Below are positions 35,398-44,389 of a stretch of 64,000 bases of DNA, one piece after another. Source of the stretch: Candidatus Planktophila dulcis. GTDB lineage: Bacteria > Actinomycetota > Actinomycetes > Nanopelagicales > Nanopelagicaceae. A program made the position numbers and the translations under genes. The notes below the pieces were generated by a model that worked only from the letters and a program-made list of their open reading frames with translations, was not told where the DNA came from and made no database searches. The stretch spans positions 1-64,000 of the forward strand of contig NZ_CP016777.1 of the NCBI RefSeq assembly GCF_002288225.1. Reading direction: 5' to 3'. Within the stretch, counting starts at the first letter, position 1, and each line of letters starts with the position of its first letter.

Positions 35398-36075
35398 CTA
35401 CTCTCGCATGAAAGCGATTTGAAAAGCTTCTGCATTCGAAACGCCGACGGTAACTCCACGAACCATACTCCGCGCCTCTATTCCAGCGAAAGATCTTGCC
35501 TCTGGGAAAGCCTCAATCTCAACCTGGTATTCCCTGAGAGCTTTCATTTTAACTTCAAAACTTTCGGTGATGTCGACAAACATATTTGGTTTAAACTGAG
35601 AAGCTCCAAAATTCCACTCTGTGCTGGATTGAACTTCAAAGAAAAGCAGGGACTTGATTTTGCAATTTACTTTTGGTCGAGCGGCAACTAAACACGCCTG
35701 GCCAGTAATTCTATGATCAACATTTAGGTCGTGGGGAAAATGGGTGAATAAAACTGTAGGACTAAAGTCATTTATGCTGTCCTCAATGGTCTTGACAATA
35801 TCGATTAAAGTTACAGAATCCATTGAATTGTCTGGGTAATCACAAAAATACACGTCCGAACAATTTAAGATTTTCAAAGCCTTTGTTGCGGCTGTTCGCC
35901 TACTAACTAAACTCTCTCGAATGTCTTCTCGAGAATTAACTCCATCAGAGAGAAAAACAACTCTGACCCGCGAACCCAGTAAACCCAATTTGTGAATTGT
36001 TCCGCCCATTCCAAGAGTTTCATCGTCTGGGTGCGCGGCAATAACTAACACCTCTTCGTTGCTAAATAACATCAT
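35398..36075 (-). CDS. PIG-L/LmbE family N-deacetylase
   Basis: The 225-residue protein has the zinc motif AHPDDE at 14-19 and a later FTHFPHDLNVDHRITGQA with the third zinc-ligand region. These enzymes remove N-acetyl groups from sugars. It overlaps the upstream formyltransferase-like gene by ATGA and precedes pseH by five bases, so the three form one minus-strand unit inside the pseudaminic acid genes. It may deacetylate a pseudaminic intermediate or product to free an amine for another acyl group. The substrate is not proven. Confidence 0.85.
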   Translation of the reverse strand: MMLFSNEEVLVIAAHPDDETLGMGGTIHKLGLLGSRVRVVFLSDGVNSREDIRESLVSRRTAATKALKILNCSDVYFCDYPDNSMDSVTLIDIVKTIEDSINDFSPTVLFTHFPHDLNVDHRITGQACLVAARPKVNCKIKSLLFFEVQSSTEWNFGASQFKPNMFVDITESFEVKMKALREYQVEIEAFPEARSFAGIEARSMVRGVTVGVSNAEAFQIAFMRE

Positions 36076-36782
36076 TCACTGCTTTCAAATATTGCATAGG
36101 CAGATAGAACCCCATCCATTTTTATAACTTTTGTAAAGTAAACTTTGTAATTATCTTGACTTATAAATGCATTTGGGTAGTCAAGACCATCAACCATTCG
36201 AATCCTGTCGTAGAGATCGTTTATACCGGCTCGTTTTGGGAGCTCCGAGTTTGATGCGATTAAACGCTTGTTAACTTCAAAATTGTCAACTTGTGGCGTC
36301 GGCTTTAGATTACCCATGACAATTTCAGTCATCATGGAAGAAATAAGCAATGATATTTTACGCAAGATAAATTCGATATCACCTTCAGAAAGATCGATTT
36401 TGCGCTGCGTGTATATTGCACCAGAATCAATTTTATCCTCAAGGGCGATAGCAGAAACTTGTGTCAGATATTCTTTCCTTAAAATTTTATTCTGAATAGG
36501 GGAGCCCCCGCGATCTTGTGGAAGCGTACCCGTATGGAACCCTATAAATCTTACATTTGGGAAAGTCTTCAACTCAATAATTTTTGAATAGTGGGGTACA
36601 AAAACGGTGCAGTTTTCTGAATTCTCGAGGATTTCCTCACAAATCTCTTCTAAGTGATTACTTACTTGGATTTCAATTCCGAGAGCTGCGAAAGATTTTT
36701 TGGCATCATCCAAATAAAAATCATGCTTCGCCACTACAAAATACCTGTGGCTTTGCTTGATTTTATCTTGACTCGAACTCAC
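36072..36782 (-). CDS. Formyltransferase-like sugar-modifying protein
   Basis: The 236-residue protein contains the formyltransferase catalytic region GFHTGTLPQDRGGSPIQNK (Asn/His/Asp-type core of Fmt relatives), then LEDKIDSGAIY and a C-terminal part with INDLYDRIRMVDGLDYPNAF. It is shorter than Met-tRNA formyltransferase and fits sugar N-formyltransferases that use N10-formyl-tetrahydrofolate. The classic Asn before the HTG segment is not clear. It starts at a GTG codon at 36782 and is coupled by ATGA to the PIG-L gene. Together they suggest an N-formyl form of the sugar. Confidence 0.75.
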   Translation of the reverse strand: MSSSQDKIKQSHRYFVVAKHDFYLDDAKKSFAALGIEIQVSNHLEEICEEILENSENCTVFVPHYSKIIELKTFPNVRFIGFHTGTLPQDRGGSPIQNKILRKEYLTQVSAIALEDKIDSGAIYTQRKIDLSEGDIEFILRKISLLISSMMTEIVMGNLKPTPQVDNFEVNKRLIASNSELPKRAGINDLYDRIRMVDGLDYPNAFISQDNYKVYFTKVIKMDGVLSAYAIFESSE

Positions 36783-36820
36783 TATGGCATTATGACATGG
36801 TAACTTCTTAAAATCACCTC

Positions 36821-36853
36821 TATAATAGGTCCTTCAAGGTCGTCTAGTTAGGA
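36821..36853 (+). promoter_or_regulatory. Candidate pseI promoter and ribosome-binding site
   Basis: A consensus -10 box TATAAT lies at 36821-36826; the -35 region is poor. AGGA at 36850-36853 is six bases before the GTG start of pseI at 36860. The gap is divergent, so another promoter for the formyltransferase unit should lie here, but none is clear. Confidence 0.5.
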
Positions 36854-36859
36854 ACCATT

Positions 36860-37870
36860 GTGCGGGATTATCCATTGTTTGTCGCAGAGATTTCAGCCAA
36901 CCACATGGGGTCTCTGGACCGGGCTCACCAATTGATTGAAGCATCTGTCGACGCAGGAGCAACAGCAGTCAAGTTCCAGACTTATACACCCGACACGATG
37001 ACATTGAATCTAGAAAGTCTAGCTGTTTCGGGCGGCCACGAATTATGGGGAGGGCGAGCCCTGTATACGCTTTATCAGGAAGCCATGACGCCATGGGAGT
37101 GGCACGCTGAACTCTTCGAACATTGTAGAAATCGTGGCGTTATTCCATTCAGTTCACCATTTGACCCAACGGCAGTAGAGTTTCTAGAGTCGCTGAACGC
37201 ACCGATGTATAAAATTGCATCTCTTGAAACTTCAGACCATCAACTCATTAGGCTAGTTGGCGAGACAGGCAAACCTACAATAGTTTCTACTGGAGCGACT
37301 GAGCTCGAAGAAATTGAAGAATTGGTAAGCGTTTTCCGAGCCACAGGAAATCAGGATTTAACATTACTTGTTTGCACTAGCTCGTACCCAGCGCAACCCC
37401 GAGACGCAAATGTAAACCGAATGGAATTGCTTCGGGAGAAATTCAATGTCAGGGTTGGACTTTCCGACCACACCCTTGGAATAGGTACATCAATTGCGGC
37501 TATTGCACTCGGAGCAACCGTAATCGAGAAACACATAACTCTTGATCGTAGGCATGGCGGACTTGATAGTGCATTCTCAATGGAACCGGCTGAATTTGCT
37601 CAACTTGTCTTAGAAGGGAAGTCGGCATCGGAAAGCTTGGGAGTGTCTTCTTGGAGCATACAGCCATCAGAAAGCGAGTCACGAAGACTTAGGAGGTCAC
37701 TCTACATCGTTCAGGATGTACTTTCAGGAGACTTTGTATCTCATGAAAATGTAAGAGCAATTAGACCAGGTTATGGTGCACACCCAAGATACTTGGATGG
37801 TTTGATTGGACAAAAATTCAATAGCGACTATGCAATCGGCACACCAATGTCTCAAGGATTAGTTGATTGA
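36860..37870 (+). CDS. pseI: Pseudaminic acid synthase (PseI, NeuB family)
   Basis: The enzyme condenses the 6-deoxy-altrose derivative with phosphoenolpyruvate to give pseudaminic acid. The 336-residue protein has a NeuB TIM-barrel (FVAEISANHMGSLDRAH, ATAVKFQTYTPDTMT, PFDPTAVEFLESL, GLSDHTLGIGTSIAA, VIEKHITLDRR). A C-terminal SAF antifreeze-like domain covers about residues 275-336 (RRSLYIVQDVLSGD). The start is GTG with AGGA upstream. It overlaps pseF by four bases. Family members for sialic or legionaminic acid look similar, but the neighbouring pseB, pseC and pseG support pseudaminic acid. Confidence 0.9.
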   Translation: MRDYPLFVAEISANHMGSLDRAHQLIEASVDAGATAVKFQTYTPDTMTLNLESLAVSGGHELWGGRALYTLYQEAMTPWEWHAELFEHCRNRGVIPFSSPFDPTAVEFLESLNAPMYKIASLETSDHQLIRLVGETGKPTIVSTGATELEEIEELVSVFRATGNQDLTLLVCTSSYPAQPRDANVNRMELLREKFNVRVGLSDHTLGIGTSIAAIALGATVIEKHITLDRRHGGLDSAFSMEPAEFAQLVLEGKSASESLGVSSWSIQPSESESRRLRRSLYIVQDVLSGDFVSHENVRAIRPGYGAHPRYLDGLIGQKFNSDYAIGTPMSQGLVD

Positions 37871-38559
37871 AACTTATTGCAATTATTCCCGCTAGGGGTG
37901 GATCTAAGAGGATACCTAAAAAGAATATAAAAAAATTCTGTGGACAACCCATTCTTGAACTCACAATTCATCGACTACTCGGGTTTGAGATATTTGATCA
38001 GATTTTTGTAAGTTCTGATGATGATGAAGTTAAAACAATAGCGAGACAGGCTGGGGCTGATGTAATAAATCGCCCAGTAGATTTAGCCGATGACTTTGCT
38101 ACAACGGTAGAGGTTATGTCTTCGGCTGTTAGGGACCTGAGCCTGAACCAAAATCTGGATAACACGCTCGTATGTTGCGTTTATCCCGTATCACCTTTCA
38201 TCACTAAGAATCGTCTTGAAGCGGGGTTAACTCTTCTTGATAAAGAGAAAGTAGATTACGTGTTCACTGCTAAAGCAAACATCGGATCGATCTATCGCAG
38301 TTTCTCCAGAGGCCCAAACAATGAACCTCTGTTGCTTTACCCGGAGAATTCGGAAAGTAGAACACAAGACTTACCAGAAAACTTTTTTGACGCCGCTCTC
38401 TTCTACCTTGGCGCGCCAAATGCATGGATTGCCGAAAAGCCTATTTTGACCGGAAATTCAAGATTTATAGAAATCGGGAAATATGAAACAATAGATGTGG
38501 ATGAGATTGAAGATTGGAATTTTGCACAAGAAATCTATAAATTAAGAATGAAAAGTTAG
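37867..38559 (+). CDS. pseF: Pseudaminic acid cytidylyltransferase (PseF)
   Basis: The enzyme activates the nonulosonic acid as CMP-sugar for transfer. The 230-residue protein has the CMP-transferase motif IIPARGGSKRIPKKNIK at 6-22 and the later stretches FVSSDDDEVKTIARQAGA and VCCVYPVSPFI. It starts at a TTG codon inside the pseI stop (TTGA), so translation is coupled. Close homologues act on Neu5Ac or legionaminic acid; the pseudaminic assignment rests on cluster context. Confidence 0.87.
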   Translation: MKLIAIIPARGGSKRIPKKNIKKFCGQPILELTIHRLLGFEIFDQIFVSSDDDEVKTIARQAGADVINRPVDLADDFATTVEVMSSAVRDLSLNQNLDNTLVCCVYPVSPFITKNRLEAGLTLLDKEKVDYVFTAKANIGSIYRSFSRGPNNEPLLLYPENSESRTQDLPENFFDAALFYLGAPNAWIAEKPILTGNSRFIEIGKYETIDVDEIEDWNFAQEIYKLRMKS

Positions 38560-38607
38560 CTCGCAACTAATTTTAAGCCTTAACAAAATTCACTGCTACC
38601 TTTAGAA

Positions 38608-39687
38608 TTATGGAGTGGCTTCACCATCTTTGGGGGGGTAATCAGTTCCTTCAAACCTAATTGCCTGGTATACGTGCTGGTATTTTCCAATTTTTTCTGC
38701 AGCAATAGAATTTCGATCTACAGGAGGAGTGAGTACAAATTCCGGAAGTGGTATCCCGAAATCGGATGCTGTGAATTCAAGTTGGAAAAGCAAACGGTCT
38801 CCAGAGACGCAGTGCTTACCCTTGTGCAATCCGCGAGTATCTTCCACTATCAGAGTCCCCCCCTTACCAGTAAATTCCTTGTATTGGTTCGGCAAGAATG
38901 AAGAGGCTACTTCTTGATCGGTTAGTCTCACGTATCCCTTCTTTCGAAGACTAAAGGGTATTCCAAGCTTTCTGTGACTTCTGGCAATAAAAGTATGAGG
39001 CCCCGTGTTGGTGTCAACATCGGTTATGTAGAAGAAAAACTTAATCCATTTGAGACGGTCCATATCGAAGTGGAACCACTGCGCTGCTTCTTTATCTGGA
39101 ACAGTACTAAAAGTAGTGTGCCACCACATTGCAACTAAGTCTAAAATTGGTGCAGAACCAAGATAATTTTGTGCAAATCTTAGAATCGATTCATCGAATA
39201 TTAATTGTTGGAGTACGGGGCTGGAAATAAGGTCTGAACTTTCATAATCAAAGCGGATACCCGCAGGCGCTTCGCGATTGAAATAGATTTGCTCATCTAC
39301 CCTTTTGCCCCCATCCATAATTCTGGTCTTCCCTGGGATAATTTCCGACTCCTTCAGGATTCTGCTACAAAGCTCAGCCGACAGCACATTCTGCAAAACT
39401 ATGAAACCTTCATCTTTAAGATGCTTTGATGCAAACTTAAGATCCTTTTCTGAAAATTTCGAGAGGATTCCTTCTTCACTAAAATCTATTTTTGGGGAAC
39501 CTAACCATTTCGATGCAACTAGTGGAACAAATCCACCAAATAAGTAAAATGTACTTAAAAGATGGGAATGAGCGTTGGAATTTCTCTTCCGCAGAAATTT
39601 CATCGCTAAAATATCAACTAGAAACAAAATTGTATCTAGACTTCGCCTTAGAATTATTCTGCCACTTTGCAATATCGGCAAACTCAT
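38608..39687 (-). CDS. Phytanoyl-CoA dioxygenase (PhyH)-type Fe(II)/2-oxoglutarate oxygenase-like protein
   Basis: The protein has 359 residues from the ATG at 39687, which has AAGGAG seven bases upstream. The metal facial triad is visible as HFD (His206, Asp208) and a distal RGLHKGKH (His288), with the PhyH-like sequence DEGFIVLQNVLSAELCSRI and RSHRKLGIPFS. Members hydroxylate small molecules and glycan precursors. In this cluster it could modify a sugar or lipid carrier, but no substrate can be named. It is convergent with pseF, with a 48-base gap. Confidence 0.72.
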   Translation of the reverse strand: MSLPILQSGRIILRRSLDTILFLVDILAMKFLRKRNSNAHSHLLSTFYLFGGFVPLVASKWLGSPKIDFSEEGILSKFSEKDLKFASKHLKDEGFIVLQNVLSAELCSRILKESEIIPGKTRIMDGGKRVDEQIYFNREAPAGIRFDYESSDLISSPVLQQLIFDESILRFAQNYLGSAPILDLVAMWWHTTFSTVPDKEAAQWFHFDMDRLKWIKFFFYITDVDTNTGPHTFIARSHRKLGIPFSLRKKGYVRLTDQEVASSFLPNQYKEFTGKGGTLIVEDTRGLHKGKHCVSGDRLLFQLEFTASDFGIPLPEFVLTPPVDRNSIAAEKIGKYQHVYQAIRFEGTDYPPKDGEATP

Positions 39688-39760
39688 GATCAAGCTCCTT
39701 GGGCTAATTTGGTGTACCTACATCGTAACTTCAAGGGAGTCTCTTCGCTAGTATGTGTAA

Positions 39761-41380
39761 ATGCGAATCTTGATTTTTTCACCTTTTGCCAGTATTTGGA
39801 GACATTCCATCCTCGAATCCCAGTTGATTGATGCAATTTCAAAGTCTCCAGAGATAGAAACTTACTGGGTGGGTTGCGGGGGTCTCTTCCCCTCGGACTG
39901 CACTGCACGAGAGTATTTGAGGGGTGGGGCTATTAACACGGATGAGCGATCCGCCGCCAACTGCATCAAATGTCTAGCTAGCCGTGAAATTCTTGTCCAG
40001 CACTCCTCAGCTCGTACTTTGGAGTTATTGGATTTTGTAAATCCAGAGGAAGTTGTTTGCGTCGAGAAATTTGTATCAGAACTAAAAAACGACAATTTAC
40101 TTGAAGTCGTTTATCAAGGCATTGAAGTTGGTAAAATGGCACTCTATGAAATAATGCTGAAACACAAGAAACGAAATTTAGAATTAACTGAGCCTCAGTT
40201 TGACGAGTGGAAAACCATAGTCAGAAATGAGTGCCTGATAGTTTTCCCGTCAGCTGAAATATTGAAAAGCGTCATCCCGGATACAGTGGTTACTTATAAT
40301 GCGCAATACGGTATTCCAGGAACTTTTGCAGAAGTTGCAATCATGGCAGGTATTAAGACCTACACTATGACTGGCTCTTCATCACCAGCCGAAGTTGCAA
40401 CAGCTTTACAGATCTGGGATTGGGAAAAGTACAAAACAGAAGGCCCAGCCAAATATGAATGGCCCGGTCTAGAAGACGCACCGCACATCCAGCCGAGGGA
40501 TTTTTCCCGATTATGGCGACATGAAAAATACATCGAGACAGGGAAATCCCCGTGGACTTATAGTAAGGGGAAGTCGGGCCAGAACCCCTTCGAATTCTTC
40601 GGGATAGACAGCGCCGATAGAATTATATTAGTAGTTCTGAACAGCGAAGATGAAATTTTTGCAGCGAAAACGGCAGGCTTTTTCCCCTACGCTCGAACGC
40701 AGAGTCAAGTTTTCTCCTCACAGCTCGAGTGGGTTAAATACCTGATAGACATGTACTCTAATAGGAATGGCGTGCAGGTGATTATTCGGTTGCATCCGCG
40801 AGAATTTCCAAATAAGCGAGAAAAGCAACTCTCCGAACAGGCTTTGATTTGGATGAAACTTCTAGATTCGCTACCTACCAATATTCACTTAGACCACCCC
40901 GATAGCGAGTTCTCGCTTTACGACTACTTTCCATATATACAAGTGTTAACCACCGGTTGGTCTTCTACGGCAATCGAAGCTCTTTCCAAAGGGATCCCTG
41001 TTGTGACTTATGACCAACAGCTTTTAGGTTATCCTGCGGACATTCTGTTGACCGGTAACTCTAGAGAAGACTACGCAAGAAATCTAGAACTCGCTGAGTT
41101 CTTGCTGCGGGATTCCAAATATACTTCCGCTGCCCATAACTGGACCCTTTTTTCACTCTTTCACGGTTCGGTTTACTTGGGTGGTGGGCTGCAAGATGCA
41201 CATCTACGTTATGATAATTCTTATTATAAGTTTCTACTTCGAGGAATTAATAGATTCTTAAACACTTTTTTTCCAGGAAAAATTAGATTGATTGATCTGA
41301 GAATTCCAAGGAGCAAAAGGGATGATAAAAAGATTATAAGTCTATTTCTAAATAAAAAGGACAATCTCTATCAAATCTAG
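39761..41380 (+). CDS. Putative glycosyltransferase of the capsule-synthesis (GT-B-like) type
   Basis: The 539-residue protein starts MRILIFSPFASIWRHSI. It has a Cys-containing N-terminal section (CGG, CIKC) and a C-terminal GT-B-like half with VQVIIRLHPREFPNK, then QVLTTGWSSTAIEALSKGIPVVTYD. That half is the donor-binding pattern seen in capsule polysaccharide transferases and related epimerase-fold proteins. No membrane segment is evident. It could be the transferase for the CMP-activated sugar, given its place just after the pse genes, but this is inference. It has its own strand unit. Confidence 0.55.
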   Translation: MRILIFSPFASIWRHSILESQLIDAISKSPEIETYWVGCGGLFPSDCTAREYLRGGAINTDERSAANCIKCLASREILVQHSSARTLELLDFVNPEEVVCVEKFVSELKNDNLLEVVYQGIEVGKMALYEIMLKHKKRNLELTEPQFDEWKTIVRNECLIVFPSAEILKSVIPDTVVTYNAQYGIPGTFAEVAIMAGIKTYTMTGSSSPAEVATALQIWDWEKYKTEGPAKYEWPGLEDAPHIQPRDFSRLWRHEKYIETGKSPWTYSKGKSGQNPFEFFGIDSADRIILVVLNSEDEIFAAKTAGFFPYARTQSQVFSSQLEWVKYLIDMYSNRNGVQVIIRLHPREFPNKREKQLSEQALIWMKLLDSLPTNIHLDHPDSEFSLYDYFPYIQVLTTGWSSTAIEALSKGIPVVTYDQQLLGYPADILLTGNSREDYARNLELAEFLLRDSKYTSAAHNWTLFSLFHGSVYLGGGLQDAHLRYDNSYYKFLLRGINRFLNTFFPGKIRLIDLRIPRSKRDDKKIISLFLNKKDNLYQI

Positions 41381-41527
41381 TTAAGCTTCAACGCTCGACT
41401 TTAAGTGACGAATTTGATTTGATGCACTAAACATCTGAAAGTTGCAAAATGACACCTTTTGAATGAAAAGAAGACACCTAAGGGACACGGTAGACGAATT
41501 AGTTCTGTTCACCATGAGTCGGTATCA

Positions 41528-42361
41528 CTACTTAGATGGTAAAGAAATCCCGATCCCAGCACCTGGGTACCAATGACTTAATGGCTCCTCAGCAAAATAC
41601 AAGAAATTGCGGTCCTTGAGCAGAGAATATTTCAGTAATGAGTCCGAGATGTGTGCGTTATCACCCAGAATCACAGCCATTTTGGAAAGCTTGGACTCCA
41701 CTGCTGAATACTCTCGGAATTCGTAATCAAAGCTATGGTCGCTGTCATTAATAAATAGATCAATCGAGTTCTCCTCGAATTTACGAATTGACTCAATTGA
41801 GTCGCCATAAAGAATCGTACAGTTATCATCAATCAGGTCTCCAACCAGCCAGCCTGCCTGAGTATCGATATCTGTGCCAAAGTACTTTCCTTCAAACCCC
41901 TCAGCCCTATTCCTTGCGAGGGCTCTATTGAGAACTAGCGCGCCCACACCATGATGCACACCGGTCTCCACAACTATAGATGGTTTTAATATTCTTGCTA
42001 TCGCATACCAGCCCAACCGTCGACCAAGAAACATCTTACTATCCCGCAAATTAGGGTTTTCATTCTTGAAGTTAGAGAGTTTTGCAATCAATTCTTGATC
42101 AGTATCAATTTCATTGAAGAATTCCAGGGTCGACTCTGTACTTACATTAAAAACATAGGATATCAAAGCAGCAAGTTCGTTCCTGTTCTTAGTCGTAAGG
42201 TCATAATAGAAATTGCTGAATTCCGTATGCTGCTTTGACCAAGCGCGCGCAGAAATTAAGTCATCTTTAAAGTAAGACTTTGCCCGAGAGCTTCGATGTC
42301 TACGTCGTAGATACTCTTTCAATAAAGTTTCACTAAGAAATTTTTTCATGAGTGTAAGCAT
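41528..42361 (-). CDS. Class I methyltransferase-like protein
   Basis: The 277-residue protein has a basic N-terminal region and a methyltransferase core (VVETGVHHGVGALVLNRAL, YFGTDIDTQAGWLVG, IDLFINDSDHSFDYEF). The ATG at 42361 has AAGGG eight bases upstream; a second ATG is at 42349. It resembles the gene at 25703-26443 in the ETGV, RAL and D.SDH patterns, so it is likely a diverged paralogue. It stands alone between two opposite-strand genes. The acceptor is unknown; sugar O-methylation is the default guess. Confidence 0.68.
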   Translation of the reverse strand: MLTLMKKFLSETLLKEYLRRRHRSSRAKSYFKDDLISARAWSKQHTEFSNFYYDLTTKNRNELAALISYVFNVSTESTLEFFNEIDTDQELIAKLSNFKNENPNLRDSKMFLGRRLGWYAIARILKPSIVVETGVHHGVGALVLNRALARNRAEGFEGKYFGTDIDTQAGWLVGDLIDDNCTILYGDSIESIRKFEENSIDLFINDSDHSFDYEFREYSAVESKLSKMAVILGDNAHISDSLLKYSLLKDRNFLYFAEEPLSHWYPGAGIGISLPSK

Positions 42362-42444
42362 TCAAAACACCCTTCATGTGAATTGTTCTCAAAAATATGA
42401 GAAACTGGAGTACGGAAGTTCAAGGAAAGTCTAAGCTAGAGGTA

Positions 42445-42450
42445 TATAAT
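42445..42450 (+). promoter_or_regulatory. Candidate -10 box in the divergent gap before the TIGR04325-type gene
   Basis: TATAAT at 42445-42450 is a consensus -10 on the plus strand, about 90 bases before the methyltransferase start at 42543. A small palindrome GGTGA-AA-TCACC follows near 42488. The 181-base gap separates two divergent genes. No clear -35 partner was found, so this is tentative. Confidence 0.35.
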
Positions 42451-42542
42451 TCTATCGAGCGCACTAATACACTACAAAATCAACATAAGGTGAAATCACC
42501 GTGATATTGTTCTTGGATGAATAGTATAGGAATTAAACCTTT

Positions 42543-43328
42543 ATGAACCCTTCAAATTCCTTAATAGCACGATTTGCTCAGAGATTGAAGAACGGGATTC
42601 CTTTTCGGAGTGACAAAACAATTGTTCTGTCGAAAAATTATGATGATCCACTTATTGCTGAGTATGTGACTCGAAAGACGATGGATGGTCTAAGGAATAC
42701 AAACTCATTAGACTTCAATTCACAGAACTATCGCTATTTTGCCCTGTTCGCATTCCTTTCTGATCATTCTGGGCTAAGGGTACTCGATTTTGGAGGCGGA
42801 GCGGGGCAACATTTTTATTCTCTCGAGAAATACTTCTTAAATAGAATTTCAAATTGGACTGTTGTAGAGACTAAATCAATGGTGATAGCGGCGAGTAAAG
42901 TAGCTGCTAACACCCGCCTTAGGTTTGAAGAATCGATTTCTTCAATTATTGATCAAGAATTTGACTTCGTATTAGCAAGCTCGTCTATCCAATACTCAAA
43001 GAACCCAATTAAAACCTTGGAGGAATTGATAAATGTTAATGCTAGGTATATGTTTATAACCAGAATGCCCGTGTGGGATAACCCAACAACTACAGTAATT
43101 CAAAAATCTCGTTTATCAAGCAATGGACCAGGACGCCAACTGTATGAATTTGAAGACGGCGTAGTTGAATATCAACTTACTATTCTAAACAGAGAGATAT
43201 TTGAGCGCTACTTCGAAGAGAGATTTGAACAGATATTCTGCTCCCTTGAATCTGAGGGTGTGCATAAAATCGAGGGAAGAGTAGTTAGTCAATATGGCTA
43301 TCTTTTCCGAAATAAGGAATTAGCTTAA
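42543..43328 (+). CDS. TIGR04325-type methyltransferase
   Basis: The 261-residue protein has a SAM-binding core LRVLDFGGGAGQHFYSLEKY and the stretch FDFVLASSSIQYSKNPIKTLEEL typical of the TIGR04325 family, found in surface-polysaccharide clusters. The C-terminal part (EGRVVSQYGYLFRNKE) also fits. It probably methylates a glycan residue or a lipid-linked precursor; no closer role can be given. It stands between opposite-strand genes on both sides. Codon use is A/T-rich like its neighbours. Confidence 0.78.
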   Translation: MNPSNSLIARFAQRLKNGIPFRSDKTIVLSKNYDDPLIAEYVTRKTMDGLRNTNSLDFNSQNYRYFALFAFLSDHSGLRVLDFGGGAGQHFYSLEKYFLNRISNWTVVETKSMVIAASKVAANTRLRFEESISSIIDQEFDFVLASSSIQYSKNPIKTLEELINVNARYMFITRMPVWDNPTTTVIQKSRLSSNGPGRQLYEFEDGVVEYQLTILNREIFERYFEERFEQIFCSLESEGVHKIEGRVVSQYGYLFRNKELA

Positions 43329-43341
43329 AGCGTGAACCATT

Positions 43342-44310
43342 CTATGTGATTTTTAGTGTACGCTTGAGTGTATTCTTTAATACCCACATGAAATCTTGGC
43401 TGATTCTAAATTGGTGGGAGCGCAATCTCAATTTCGTTGAGGTAGCAAGAAGCTGAGAAACATATGGCTTGTAGATTTCTTTGAGAGGTAGAATTTTGAT
43501 TTGGTAGCCTGCTGCAGGGACATAAATTCCCGCGAAACCTCGTAGGAATCGAAATTCCAACCCATGAAAATGAAAAAAATACACTTTATTTAGTCCAATA
43601 CATATAGCCTCATCTTTTGAGTGGATTTGGTAGTTGTTTAAATTCCAAGGGGCGAGCCCGATTCCAGGATTCTCAAATATGTGCAACGAAGAATACTTCG
43701 TTGGCCACTCATTCAAATATGTTTGATCACCGCATCTACCGTTCGACATATCTACATCACACCGAAGAAGAACTTGCTCTCTCCAGACTCCCACGCAAGT
43801 ATTGAATTCGGTTCCAGATCTCCCAATTACAACTCCGACGTTAAAGCGCCCCGATTTTGGAAGCCATTCGATGCGGTCTGGAGAAAATTTGTGCTCATGG
43901 ATCGCGAAGTTTTTGGAATCTGGAATTTCCGACAACATCTCAAATACATCAGCTACGAAAAAACAGTCTGCGTCAACGTAACCCACGAAGTCATAGTCTT
44001 TTTCTGAGTTTAGGCAAAAATAGAGTAGGCAAGCTGCACTCGTCCAACAAATCTCACGCCAAGGACGCTTTCCAGTGAGCGACCTCAGCTCCTTATCGTC
44101 AAAATCTTCAAATGAAATAACCGAAATATTCGCTTTAGATAATTTCCTCAGTTCAATACTTACCGTGGAGTCAAGAGCGAGAATCGTCCAATGAATTTGC
44201 CCTGAAGAATTTTGTTCAACACTATTGATGAGTGTCAATCCCTGAGCAAGAAAATTCGAATCGAAAAGGGTGCACAGATGAATTGCCGGAATTCGGGTGG
44301 TCTTTTCCAT
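43342..44310 (-). CDS. GT-A glycosyltransferase (GT8-like)
   Basis: The 322-residue protein has the start IHLCTLFDSNFLAQGLTLI, a donor/metal motif DFVGYVDADCFF, NVGVVIGRS and a C-terminal FFHFHGLEF. This resembles family-8 type and related GT-A enzymes that use UDP-sugars. Cysteine content is high for a cytoplasmic protein. No membrane helix is evident. It is convergent with the methyltransferase gene, with a 13-base gap. Donor and acceptor are unknown. Confidence 0.7.
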   Translation of the reverse strand: MEKTTRIPAIHLCTLFDSNFLAQGLTLINSVEQNSSGQIHWTILALDSTVSIELRKLSKANISVISFEDFDDKELRSLTGKRPWREICWTSAACLLYFCLNSEKDYDFVGYVDADCFFVADVFEMLSEIPDSKNFAIHEHKFSPDRIEWLPKSGRFNVGVVIGRSGTEFNTCVGVWREQVLLRCDVDMSNGRCGDQTYLNEWPTKYSSLHIFENPGIGLAPWNLNNYQIHSKDEAICIGLNKVYFFHFHGLEFRFLRGFAGIYVPAAGYQIKILPLKEIYKPYVSQLLATSTKLRLRSHQFRISQDFMWVLKNTLKRTLKIT

Positions 44311-44389
44311 GGATTCCTTAAACGGTAATTGACATATAGAAGCATAGTATAGATGCCCTTTAGCCTTCTAATTCCATTAGAATAAGTTT

